Made by a program: the position numbers and the translations under genes
Notes under the pieces: generated by a model
Seen by the model: only the letters and a program-made list of their open reading frames with translations
Databases searched by the model: none
What the model was told of the DNA's origin: nothing
Source: DAOUMF01 sp034411955
Lineage (GTDB): Bacteria; Chloroflexota; Dehalococcoidia; SM23-28-2; RBG-16-64-32
Assembly (NCBI GenBank): GCA_034411955.1
Contig: DAOUMF010000041.1
Span: forward strand, 1-7,233
Length of the DNA: 7,233 nucleotides
Direction of reading: 5' to 3'
Shown here: piece after piece, positions 1-6,184 of the stretch
Numbering within the stretch: the first letter of the stretch is position 1
Layout of the letters: the number at the start of each line of letters is the position of its first letter

Positions 1-897
1 CTCCTCGCCACCCTGCTCGTCGCCGCATGCGGCGACGGCGGCGGCGAAGGCCGACCGGAGGCGCAGGCAAAGGCCCTCACCACCCTCACCGTCTTCGAGG
101 ACATCGCAGGAGAGGTCGGCGGCGACCGCCTGCAGGTGGACGCCCTCCTGCCGCCGGGCGCCGACCCCCACACCTATGAGCCCGTCCCCAGGGACGTACG
201 GCTCGTCGCAGAGGCCGATGTCGTCTTCGTCAACGGCCTCGACCTGGAAGCCTCGGCCCTCAAGGTGATCGAGCCCAACCTGCCCTCCGGCGTGCCCTTG
301 ATCGAGCTGGCCGAGGAGGCCGCCGCGGCCGGCGTCGACCTGCGCCACTTCGGCAACGACAAACACGCCTCCGCAGGGGTCGATCCCCACGTCTGGCTCA
401 GCGTGGACAACGTCCGCGAGTACGCCCGCATCATCTCCGACGCCCTGTCGGAAGTTGATCCGGAGGGTGCCGCCCAGTACGAGGAGAACTACCAGAGCTA
501 CATGGCCCGGCTGGACGAGCTCGACCAGTACGTCCGCGACAAGGTCTCCAGCGTGCCGCCCGAGCAGCGCAAGATCGTCTCCACCCACGACGCCTTCGGC
601 TACATGGCCGAGTACATGGGCTTCGAGGTGACAGGGGTCGTGGCTATCAGCCCCGGTCAGGAGCCCAGCGCCTCGGACGTCGCCGAGCTGCAGGATAGGA
701 TCGAGAAGGCCAGGGTGGCAGCCGTGTTCGAGGAGCCCCAACTGGGCGCCGCGGCAAGCGTCCTCCGCCAGGCCGCCGCCGACCTCGGCATCGAGGTCTG
801 TACCCTCTACAGCGGCGCCCTGGACGACCAGGTGCCCACCTACATCGACCTCATGCGCTTCAACGCGGACGAGCTCGCCCGCTGCTTAGTGGAATGA
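1..897 (+). CDS. Metal ABC transporter substrate-binding lipoprotein (ZnuA/MntA type), 5' end missing
   Basis: Captures a divalent metal (zinc or manganese) outside the membrane and delivers it to the permease encoded two genes downstream. The frame is open from base 1, so the true start lies upstream; 298 residues are visible. The first ten residues end in a lipobox (LVAAC, Cys at visible residue 10) followed by a Gly/Asp-rich linker, so this is a lipid-anchored protein and almost the whole mature chain is present. Family hallmarks are LLPPGADPHTYEP (His 57), DPHVWLS (His 130), STHDAFGY (His 196) and a late acidic pair in SGALDD (275-276). His 57, His 130 and the late Asp match known metal ligands of the family. 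The long His-rich loop of many zinc binders is absent, so zinc versus manganese cannot be decided. A GTG at 136 is internal, not the start. The stop overlaps the next gene's start by ATGA, so the three genes are probably co-transcribed. Confidence 0.93.
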   Translation, partial: LLATLLVAACGDGGGEGRPEAQAKALTTLTVFEDIAGEVGGDRLQVDALLPPGADPHTYEPVPRDVRLVAEADVVFVNGLDLEASALKVIEPNLPSGVPLIELAEEAAAAGVDLRHFGNDKHASAGVDPHVWLSVDNVREYARIISDALSEVDPEGAAQYEENYQSYMARLDELDQYVRDKVSSVPPEQRKIVSTHDAFGYMAEYMGFEVTGVVAISPGQEPSASDVAELQDRIEKARVAAVFEEPQLGAAASVLRQAAADLGIEVCTLYSGALDDQVPTYIDLMRFNADELARCLVE

Positions 898-1676
898 CGT
901 CCATGGCCGACGACGCAGCCCCCTTCGTCCCCGCGGTAGAGGTGCGCCACCTCAGCGCGGGCTACGACACTCATGCCGCCCTGGAGGACGTCAGCTTCTC
1001 CATAGAGAAGGGCTGCCTGGCCGGACTGGTCGGGCCCAACGGCTCCGGCAAGTCCACCCTCCTGCGCGTCATCCTCGGCCTCCACAAGCCCTGGCGCGGC
1101 GAGGTGCGCATCTTCGGCCAGCCCGGCAGCCCGAAGCGCGGCCGCATCGGCTACACGCCGCAAGCGGAGCTGGTGGACTGGAGCTTCCCGGTCACCGCCC
1201 TGGACGTGGTCCTCATGGGCCGCTACGCGCGGCTGGGTCTCATCCGCTGGCCGGGGCGAAGGGACCGGGAGGTGGCCATGGCCGCCCTGGAGCGCGTCCA
1301 CCTGGCCCACCTGGCCCAACGGCGCATTGGAGAGCTCTCCGGCGGTGAGCAGAGGCGGATGCTCATCGCGCGGGCGCTGGCCCAGGAGGCCGATCTCGTC
1401 CTGCTGGACGAGCCGCTGGCAGGCCTGGACGCCACCGCTCAGCATGACCTCCTCAGCCTCCTGGAGGAGCTGCGCAAGGAAGACAAGACTTTGTTCGTAG
1501 CCGACCATGACCTCTCTGCCGTGGCCACCAAATTCGACCACGCCGTGCTCCTCAACCGCCGCGTGGTCGCCTTCGGGCGGCCCAGCGATGTCTTTACTCC
1601 GGAGCTCTTGTCCACGGCTTTCGAGCGCCACCTCCTGGTGCTGCCGGGCGGGGAAAGGACCCTCGTCGAGACATGA
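894..1676 (+). CDS. Metal ABC transporter ATPase (ZnuC/MntB type)
   Basis: Cytoplasmic ATPase that powers import by the adjacent permease. The 260-residue protein has every nucleotide-binding motif in order: Walker A GPNGSGKST (47-55), Q-loop Gln 90 in GYTPQ, signature LSGGEQ (148-153), Walker B LVLLDEP (168-174), D-loop AGLD (176-179) and switch His 205 in ADHDLS. The segment after the Q-loop, VDWSFPVTALDVVLMGRY, is typical of the metal-chelate subfamily of importers. Length is normal. The ATG at 894 overlaps the previous stop (ATGA); an in-frame ATG at 903 is a possible alternative that would remove three residues. The family assignment is firm, while the metal is inferred only from the operon. 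Confidence 0.95.
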   Translation: MTSMADDAAPFVPAVEVRHLSAGYDTHAALEDVSFSIEKGCLAGLVGPNGSGKSTLLRVILGLHKPWRGEVRIFGQPGSPKRGRIGYTPQAELVDWSFPVTALDVVLMGRYARLGLIRWPGRRDREVAMAALERVHLAHLAQRRIGELSGGEQRRMLIARALAQEADLVLLDEPLAGLDATAQHDLLSLLEELRKEDKTLFVADHDLSAVATKFDHAVLLNRRVVAFGRPSDVFTPELLSTAFERHLLVLPGGERTLVET

Positions 1677-2536
1677 ACGAACTGCTCGACTTCCTGCGCG
1701 AGCCCTGGGCGTTCGAGTTCATGCAGCGGGCCCTCATCGCCGCCGTCCTGGTGGGGGTGGTGGCGGCCGTGGTGGGCAGCTTCGTCATCCTCAAGGGGAT
1801 GGCCTTCATCGGCGATGCCCTTCCTCACGCCAGCTTCGGGGGGGTCGCCGTCGCCTTCGCCGCGGGCTTCAACCTTCACCTGGGCGGCGCTATCGCCGCC
1901 CTCCTCACCGCCCTCGCTATCGGCTTCATCGCCCGCCGCGGGATTGTCCGCTACGACACTGCCATCGGCATCGTCTTCATTGCAGGCTTCGCTCTCGGCA
2001 TCCTAATCGTCAGCCGCCAGAGCGGCTACGTGGTCGACCTGTTCACTTTCGTCTTCGGCAACGTTCTCGGTGTGACCTGGACCGATGTCTGGCTCACGGC
2101 CGGCCTGGGCGCCTTCATCCTGGCCGCTGTCGGCCTCTTCTACAAGGAGCTGCTGTTCACCGCCTACGATCCCTCCATGGCCGCCGCCAGCGGCGTGCCC
2201 GTGGCCGCCATGCAGTACGGGCTGCTGGCCCTCATCGGTCTCACGGTCGTCATCGCCCTCCAGGTGATGGGGATCGTCCTCGTCCTGGCGATGCTGGTGG
2301 CCCCCGCCGCCACCGCTCAGCTCCTCACCCGTCGCCTCCCCCCCATGATGGCTGTCGGCGCCGTTGTTGGCGCTCTCTCCGCTCTCGTCGGCCTCTACGC
2401 CGCCTGGTACGCCAACGTCTCCGCCTCCGCCGCCATCGTCCTTACCGCCACCGCCTTCTTCTTCCTCGCCTTCCTGCTCGCCCCCGGTCGCGGCCTCCTC
2501 TGGCAGCGGCGATTCCTCCCCGCCGAACCGGCCTGA
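1673..2536 (+). CDS. Metal ABC transporter permease (ZnuB/MntC type, ABC-3 family)
   Basis: Integral membrane channel subunit of the importer. The 287 residues form a run of hydrophobic segments, roughly 18-40, 53-66, 70-88, 95-113, 120-134, 140-156, 180-212, 225-246 and 252-270, matching the multi-span ABC-3 permeases. The family signature GDALPHASFGGVAVAF lies at 48-62, between the first two spans. The segment ALQVMGIVLVLAMLVAPAA (195-213) is the other conserved block, probably contacting the ATPase. The ATG at 1673 overlaps the ATPase stop by ATGA, indicating translational coupling. It is the last gene of the operon; I saw no clear hairpin-plus-T-run terminator after its stop. Confidence 0.94.
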   Translation: MNELLDFLREPWAFEFMQRALIAAVLVGVVAAVVGSFVILKGMAFIGDALPHASFGGVAVAFAAGFNLHLGGAIAALLTALAIGFIARRGIVRYDTAIGIVFIAGFALGILIVSRQSGYVVDLFTFVFGNVLGVTWTDVWLTAGLGAFILAAVGLFYKELLFTAYDPSMAAASGVPVAAMQYGLLALIGLTVVIALQVMGIVLVLAMLVAPAATAQLLTRRLPPMMAVGAVVGALSALVGLYAAWYANVSASAAIVLTATAFFFLAFLLAPGRGLLWQRRFLPAEPA

Positions 2537-2571
2537 CGGGCACGGTTCCCGCCGCGCACTCCATCGCCCGT

Positions 2572-2599
2572 GTGACTTTGTCGGCGCCAAGCCTATAGA
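2572..2599 (+). promoter_or_regulatory. Candidate sigma-70-type promoter for the GltD-like gene
   Basis: In the 86-base gap after the metal operon, GTGACT (2572-2577, 4 of 6 to TTGACA) is followed after 16 bases by TATAGA (2594-2599, 4 of 6 to TATAAT). This is the only AT-rich spot in the gap. Transcription would start near 2606, leaving a leader of about 17 bases that contains AGGAG at 2608-2612, 10 bases before the ATG. Inference from spacing and composition only. Confidence 0.4.
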
Positions 2600-2622
2600 A
2601 TGAATGCAGGAGCGAAACCTCA

Positions 2623-4047
2623 ATGACCGAAGCCACCAGGCCCCAGGTTGACCGCAAGGCGCGGATGAAGATCCCGGCCCAGCCCGTTCCCAAGCAGGAC
2701 CCCAAGAAGCGAGTCGAAAACTGGGACGAGGTCTATCTGGGATATGACCTGCCCACCGCCCGCCTGGAAGCGAATCGCTGCATCCAGTGCCCCGCCGCCC
2801 CCTGCCAGGTGGCCTGCCCCCTCCACAACGATATCCCCGGCGCCCTCCTGAAACTGGAAGAGGGCGACATCCCGGGCGCAGCGGAGGTGTTCCGCCACAC
2901 CAACCCCGCCCCCGATATGTGCGGCCGCCTCTGCCCCCAGGAGAAGCTCTGCGAAGGCTCCTGCGTCGTGGGCAAGAAGGCGCTTCCCGTTGCCATCGGC
3001 AAGCTGGAGGCGTTCATCGCCGATCAGCAGCAGGCCATGGGCGGCCGGGCGATCCCTGAGCTCCCTCCGCCTACCGGCAAGCGCGTGGCCGTCATCGGCT
3101 CCGGGCCCGCTGGCCTGGCCGTTGCCGAAGAGCTGACCCGCCGCGGTCACGGGGTCAAGGTCTTCGAGGCCTGGCCCAAGCCTGGCGGCATCCTTCGCTA
3201 CGGCATACCCACCTTCAAGATGGACAAGCGCCACGTGGACCAGCAGGTGGAATACCTGCACAAGCTCGGCGTCGAGTTCCTCTTCAACGTCCGTGTCGGC
3301 AACGACATCGCCGTCGACGATCTGTTCGCGCAGGGCTTCCACGCCGTCTTCCTGGGCCACGGTGCGGGCCAGGCCAGCCTACTCAACGCCCCCGGCGACG
3401 ACCTGGACGGCATCCACATGGCCATCGACTTCCTCGTGCGCATGAACCTGCCTCCGCAGGAGCTGCCCGACCACCTCCGTCAGCCCATCGACGTCGGCAG
3501 ACGCGTCGTCGTCATCGGCGGCGGCGACACCGCCATGGACTGCGTCCGCACGGCCGTCCGCGCTGGCGCCGAGGAGGTAGTCTGCGCCTACCGCCGCACC
3601 GAGGCCGAGATGGGCGGCCGCGGGGAGGAGCGCCACCACGCCGATGAGGAAGGCGTCCGATTCCACTTCCTCGTCGCGCCTACCAGCTTCATCGGCGATG
3701 ACAACGGCCACGTGCGGGCCGTCCGCCTCCAGCGAATGAAGCTGGGAGAGCTCGACGACTCGGGCCGCCCCCGCCCCGTCCCCATCGTCGGCTCCGAGTT
3801 CGAGATGGAGGCCGACACGGTCATCGTCGCCATCGGCTTCAAGGTGGAGAAGTTCCTGTTCGAGAACACCGCCGATCTGGAGGCCACCCGTCGGGGCACC
3901 GTAGCCGCCGACGAGGGCGGCCAAACCAGCCGGCCCGGGGTTTTCGCCGCCGGTGACGTCGTCCGCGGCGCCGACCTCGTCGTCACCGCCCTGGCGGATG
4001 CCAAGCGCGCCGCCGCCGCTATCGACCGCTACCTGCGGGAGGAGTAG
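2623..4047 (+). CDS. gltD: GltD-type NADPH-dependent oxidoreductase (glutamate synthase small-subunit-like)
   Basis: Flavin/iron-sulphur oxidoreductase that moves electrons between NAD(P)H and a partner. In glutamate synthase it reduces the large subunit, which makes glutamate from glutamine and 2-oxoglutarate. The 474 residues have the full GltD layout. Eight cysteines for two [4Fe-4S] clusters sit at 53, 56, 61, 65 and 100, 104, 110, 114. An FAD-binding GSGPAG is at 159-164. A second dinucleotide fold has GGGDTAMD at 299-306, followed by Arg 324-325, which suits NADPH. The C-terminal FAD motif FAAGDVVRGAD is at 441-451. Length is normal for the family and AGGAG (2608-2612) supports the ATG at 2623. 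No large subunit (gltB) is visible: the neighbours are a metal importer and a stress protein. It may pair with a distant gltB, or serve another partner as related NfnB-type subunits do. Family certain, electron acceptor unknown. Confidence 0.9.
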   Translation: MTEATRPQVDRKARMKIPAQPVPKQDPKKRVENWDEVYLGYDLPTARLEANRCIQCPAAPCQVACPLHNDIPGALLKLEEGDIPGAAEVFRHTNPAPDMCGRLCPQEKLCEGSCVVGKKALPVAIGKLEAFIADQQQAMGGRAIPELPPPTGKRVAVIGSGPAGLAVAEELTRRGHGVKVFEAWPKPGGILRYGIPTFKMDKRHVDQQVEYLHKLGVEFLFNVRVGNDIAVDDLFAQGFHAVFLGHGAGQASLLNAPGDDLDGIHMAIDFLVRMNLPPQELPDHLRQPIDVGRRVVVIGGGDTAMDCVRTAVRAGAEEVVCAYRRTEAEMGGRGEERHHADEEGVRFHFLVAPTSFIGDDNGHVRAVRLQRMKLGELDDSGRPRPVPIVGSEFEMEADTVIVAIGFKVEKFLFENTADLEATRRGTVAADEGGQTSRPGVFAAGDVVRGADLVVTALADAKRAAAAIDRYLREE

Positions 4048-4081
4048 ACAGGCCATCGCCAGCCCTCGCCACGCCCCCGTC

Positions 4082-4090
4082 TGCTAAGAT
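4082..4090 (+). promoter_or_regulatory. Possible extended -10 element for the stress-protein gene
   Basis: TGCTAAGAT (4082-4090) reads as an extended -10 (TG, one base, then TAAGAT, 4 of 6 to consensus) in an otherwise very GC-rich 60-base gap. No -35 lies at the usual distance; TAGACA at 4045-4050 is too far away. Transcription would start near 4097, leaving a leader that is little more than the ribosome binding site. Read-through from the GltD-like gene is equally possible. Confidence 0.3.
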
Positions 4091-4096
4091 TGAGAT

Positions 4097-4101
4097 GGAG
4101 G
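4097..4101 (+). promoter_or_regulatory. Ribosome binding site fixing the stress-protein start at 4108
   Basis: GGAGG lies six bases before the ATG at 4108, ideal spacing. An in-frame ATG at 4090 would put this Shine-Dalgarno inside the coding region and add six residues (MRWRCA) unlike any universal-stress N-terminus, whereas MTFQHIIVPYEGG from 4108 begins exactly as the family does. Confidence 0.75.
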
Positions 4102-4107
4102 TGTGCG

Positions 4108-4533
4108 ATGACCTTCCAGCACATCATCGTCCCCTACGAAGGCGGTGCCCTGAGCGAGGATGCCCTGCGTATCGCCTGCCACCTGGTCTTCGACGAGTCC
4201 CGCATCACCGCCGTCTACGTGGTGTCGATCCCCAAGGACATGCCGGTCGGCGCCGAGAAGCCCCTGGAGGCGGCGGCGCGGGACGCCCTGCGGCAGGCCG
4301 AGGCTGTCGGCCGCGAGCTGGGCGTGAACGTCGAGACCTACGTCGCCAAGGCGCCCGCGGTAGCCGAGGGCGTGAACGAGACGGCCGCCACCCTCATGGC
4401 GGATGCCATCGTCATGAGTCTGCGCCGCAAGCACAGGCCGGAAGAGACGATGTTACTCAGCCACACCGCCAGCCGCATCCTCCGCCACGCCCCCTGCCAC
4501 GTCGTCATCACCTATCGCCGAGACGAGGGGTAG
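4108..4533 (+). CDS. Universal stress protein (UspA) family, single domain, degenerate ATP loop
   Basis: Small cytoplasmic protein of the universal stress family, usually a dimer of alpha/beta sandwich domains that responds to stress or energy state; its particular role is unknown. The 141 residues begin with the family strand HIIVPYEGGALSEDALR (5-21). They continue with ITAVYVV (33-39), the helix around 54-72, ADAIVMS (98-104) and the C-terminal LLSHTASRILRHAPCHVVI (116-134). Family members that bind ATP carry a loop of the form G-x2-G-x9-G(S/T) after IVM. Here that loop reads SLRRKHRPEETMLLSHT, without the glycines, so it probably does not bind ATP in the classical way. The ATG at 4108 is chosen because GGAGG sits six bases upstream. 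It follows the GltD-like gene by 60 bases and converges on the TldE-like gene. Confidence 0.88.
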   Translation: MTFQHIIVPYEGGALSEDALRIACHLVFDESRITAVYVVSIPKDMPVGAEKPLEAAARDALRQAEAVGRELGVNVETYVAKAPAVAEGVNETAATLMADAIVMSLRRKHRPEETMLLSHTASRILRHAPCHVVITYRRDEG

Positions 4534-4534
4534 G

Positions 4535-4633
4535 CCTGTAGCTGCAGACCTTCAGGTCTGCCCCTAGAGCGGTGCTTGCGCCTGAGGCGCACCTGCCTGC
4601 CGATAGGCAGGCCTGCAGCTAGGACCCCTACAG
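4535..4633. repeat. Composite three-hairpin intergenic element with terminal inverted repeats (REP/MITE-like)
   Basis: Between convergent genes lies a compact folded block. Outer arms are CTGTAG (4536-4541) with CTACAG (4628-4633), and TAGCTGCAG (4539-4547) with CTGCAGCTA (4613-4621). Inside are three perfect hairpins: GCAGACC/GGTCTGC (4544-4550/4555-4561, loop TTCA), TGCGCC/GGCGCA (4577-4582/4586-4591, loop TGA) and GCCTGCC/GGCAGGC (4595-4601/4606-4612, loop GATA). Each loop is closed by CC and GG. The first hairpin shares GCAG with the outer arm, so the two pairings compete. There is no T-run, so it is not a textbook terminator, although it may protect or end the convergent transcripts. The resemblance to dispersed intergenic hairpin repeats is inference, since only one copy is visible. 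Confidence 0.65.
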
Positions 4634-6181
4634 CGTCTCCATATACTCCGCGATGGCGTCCAGCCGCACCTTCTCCACCGCTATCTCCGGCGCGTAGACG
4701 ATCTCGTCCGCCGCCCACACCAGCGTCGGCGCCCCCTGCTTGCTGACGCCGATTACCCCGTTGAGCGCACTGCGGATATTCTCGTTGATGCGGAGCGTGT
4801 TGGGCTTGATCGGCTCCGCCAGCTTGCCGTCGCGGATCACATAGGAGTCGGCCACCACCGTGCCGGTGAAGTCGCCGGCCCGCAGGCCGTTCACTGGATA
4901 CGTGTACCAGATGCGCCCGATGTAGACGCCCTCGCCCACCATCCGGCACATCGCCTCCGTGGACTCAACCTCGCCGGGGATGATGACGTTCGGCGGGTGT
5001 ATGCCCGGCTGGGCGTCGAAGTGGCGTCCGCCGCCGCTAGCGAAGCGGAACCCGTTCCTCGGCACGAACGCCGACGCGCTCGCCTTCGGATCCGCCCCCA
5101 GCTTCTCCTTGCCCCGCGGGTCGTTCACCAGCCGCTGCGTCTCGTAGTAGTTGGAGAGCAGCCCGACCAGTCTGCCATCCTTGATCAGATCCGTGCGGCC
5201 CGTGGGCAGCCCCTCGCAGGTGATCCCCTTGCTCCCCACCAGCCCGGGCGCAGCACCGTCGTCGTAGATGCTGAACTTGGCCGAAGCCACCTCCTGCCCC
5301 ATCTGCCCCATAAAGGGCGACCCCGCCGCGTAGAATATCCCCGTGCTCAGCCCCGGCAGCACGATGTAGTGCATGATCTCCATCGTCGCCTGGCGCCCGA
5401 ACACCACCCGGTAGTCACCGCTGGGCAGCCTCACCCCGCCGATGGTGCTGATGGCGTTGCGCGCCGCCTCCTGGCCCGCCTCCTCCGTGAACCCCTCCAG
5501 CCGTGTGGTCGCCTCGTAGCCGCTCCCCTTCGAGCCCTCCCGCTCCACCATCGACGTGACGAACGACATGATCAGCGACGACTCGTCCGTCTGCACCTCC
5601 GGCATCGCGTGCGAGGCGATCGCCATCCGCTCCTGGAGGATCGTCACGTCGCCGCTGACGATGAGGCCGAGCTCGCCCAGATCCTCCGGCCGCTCCACCA
5701 GGTTCCCCAGCGGCTCCGACGTCTGGAACACCCGTAGCGCCCCGTTCACCACCCGCCAGCCGGCGTCCACCAGGGCCGCATCCTCGATCTCCAGCACCTT
5801 CGGGTCGTGGTACGAGGTCAGCTTCCGCTGCTCCCCCGTGGGTCGCGCCAGCGACTTGAACTCGGGGTCGGCGACGGCGCCCTTGCGCGCCTTGTCTAGC
5901 GCCGACTTCACGCCCTCGACGCTGATGTCGCTCGTCTCGGAGCCGAAGCCGACGCGTAGCGCCTCCTGGCCCCGGAACACGGCCTGGACGCCGACGCCGT
6001 AGTTGACCACTGACTTCGGCTCCTCGACGCCGTTGCAGGGAATGTGCGAGGTATAGTTCAGCCGCGTCAGCAGCACCCCATTGGAGGCCACGTAGACCTC
6101 CCCCTCCTCCACGTCCTCCTGCGCCCTCAGGTACGCCAGGCCCTCACGCACGGACTTCTCGATTTGGGATAGTGGGATCAT
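4628..6181 (-). CDS. TldD/PmbA family protein, TldE-like (no HExxxH)
   Basis: Member of the family whose TldD-TldE heterodimers are zinc proteases that degrade unfolded peptides and process precursors of modified peptides such as microcin B17. The 517 residues show the family plan: an N-terminal domain (about 1-110), a middle domain, then the C-terminal core with VVFGRQATMEIMHYI (259-273), IYDDGAAPGLVGSKGITCEG (305-324), PTGRTDLIKDGRLVGLLSNYY (326-346) and GDFTGTVVADSYVIRDGKL (436-454). The catalytic HExxxH of TldD is absent where it would be expected, in the stretch around 265-290, so this is probably the non-catalytic partner type. No TldD is in the window. It is longer than typical PmbA. 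The ATG at 6181 is preceded by AAAGGT (6194-6189), which lies partly in the last codons of the upstream gene, three bases away. The stop codon falls in the right arm of the hairpin element. Confidence 0.88.
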   Translation of the reverse strand: MIPLSQIEKSVREGLAYLRAQEDVEEGEVYVASNGVLLTRLNYTSHIPCNGVEEPKSVVNYGVGVQAVFRGQEALRVGFGSETSDISVEGVKSALDKARKGAVADPEFKSLARPTGEQRKLTSYHDPKVLEIEDAALVDAGWRVVNGALRVFQTSEPLGNLVERPEDLGELGLIVSGDVTILQERMAIASHAMPEVQTDESSLIMSFVTSMVEREGSKGSGYEATTRLEGFTEEAGQEAARNAISTIGGVRLPSGDYRVVFGRQATMEIMHYIVLPGLSTGIFYAAGSPFMGQMGQEVASAKFSIYDDGAAPGLVGSKGITCEGLPTGRTDLIKDGRLVGLLSNYYETQRLVNDPRGKEKLGADPKASASAFVPRNGFRFASGGGRHFDAQPGIHPPNVIIPGEVESTEAMCRMVGEGVYIGRIWYTYPVNGLRAGDFTGTVVADSYVIRDGKLAEPIKPNTLRINENIRSALNGVIGVSKQGAPTLVWAADEIVYAPEIAVEKVRLDAIAEYMETL

Positions 6182-6184
6182 GGC

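Noticed and set aside
1507..2598. 363-codon + strand frame overlapping the ATPase and permease genes
   Set aside because: It is an Arg/Pro/His-rich shadow in another frame of two well-recognised genes and has no domain features.
2003..2623. 206-codon - strand frame rich in Gly, Glu and Asp opposite the permease
   Set aside because: It is the antisense of a clear ABC-3 permease, and its Gly/Glu repeats come from the GC-rich Ala/Leu codons on the other strand.
4544..4561. Rho-independent terminator at the GCAGACC/GGTCTGC hairpin
   Set aside because: The stem is good but no T-run follows on either strand. It fits better as part of the larger hairpin element.
4535..4633. tRNA-like gene, because three hairpins inside an outer stem suggest a cloverleaf
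   Set aside because: Stem lengths and loop sizes (3-4 bases) do not match tRNA arms, there are no conserved T-loop or D-loop bases, and the first hairpin overlaps the outer stem.
4997..5737. 246-codon + strand frame opposite the TldE-like gene
   Set aside because: The - strand frame has family motifs throughout; this one is a low-complexity Arg/His/Pro-rich mirror reading.
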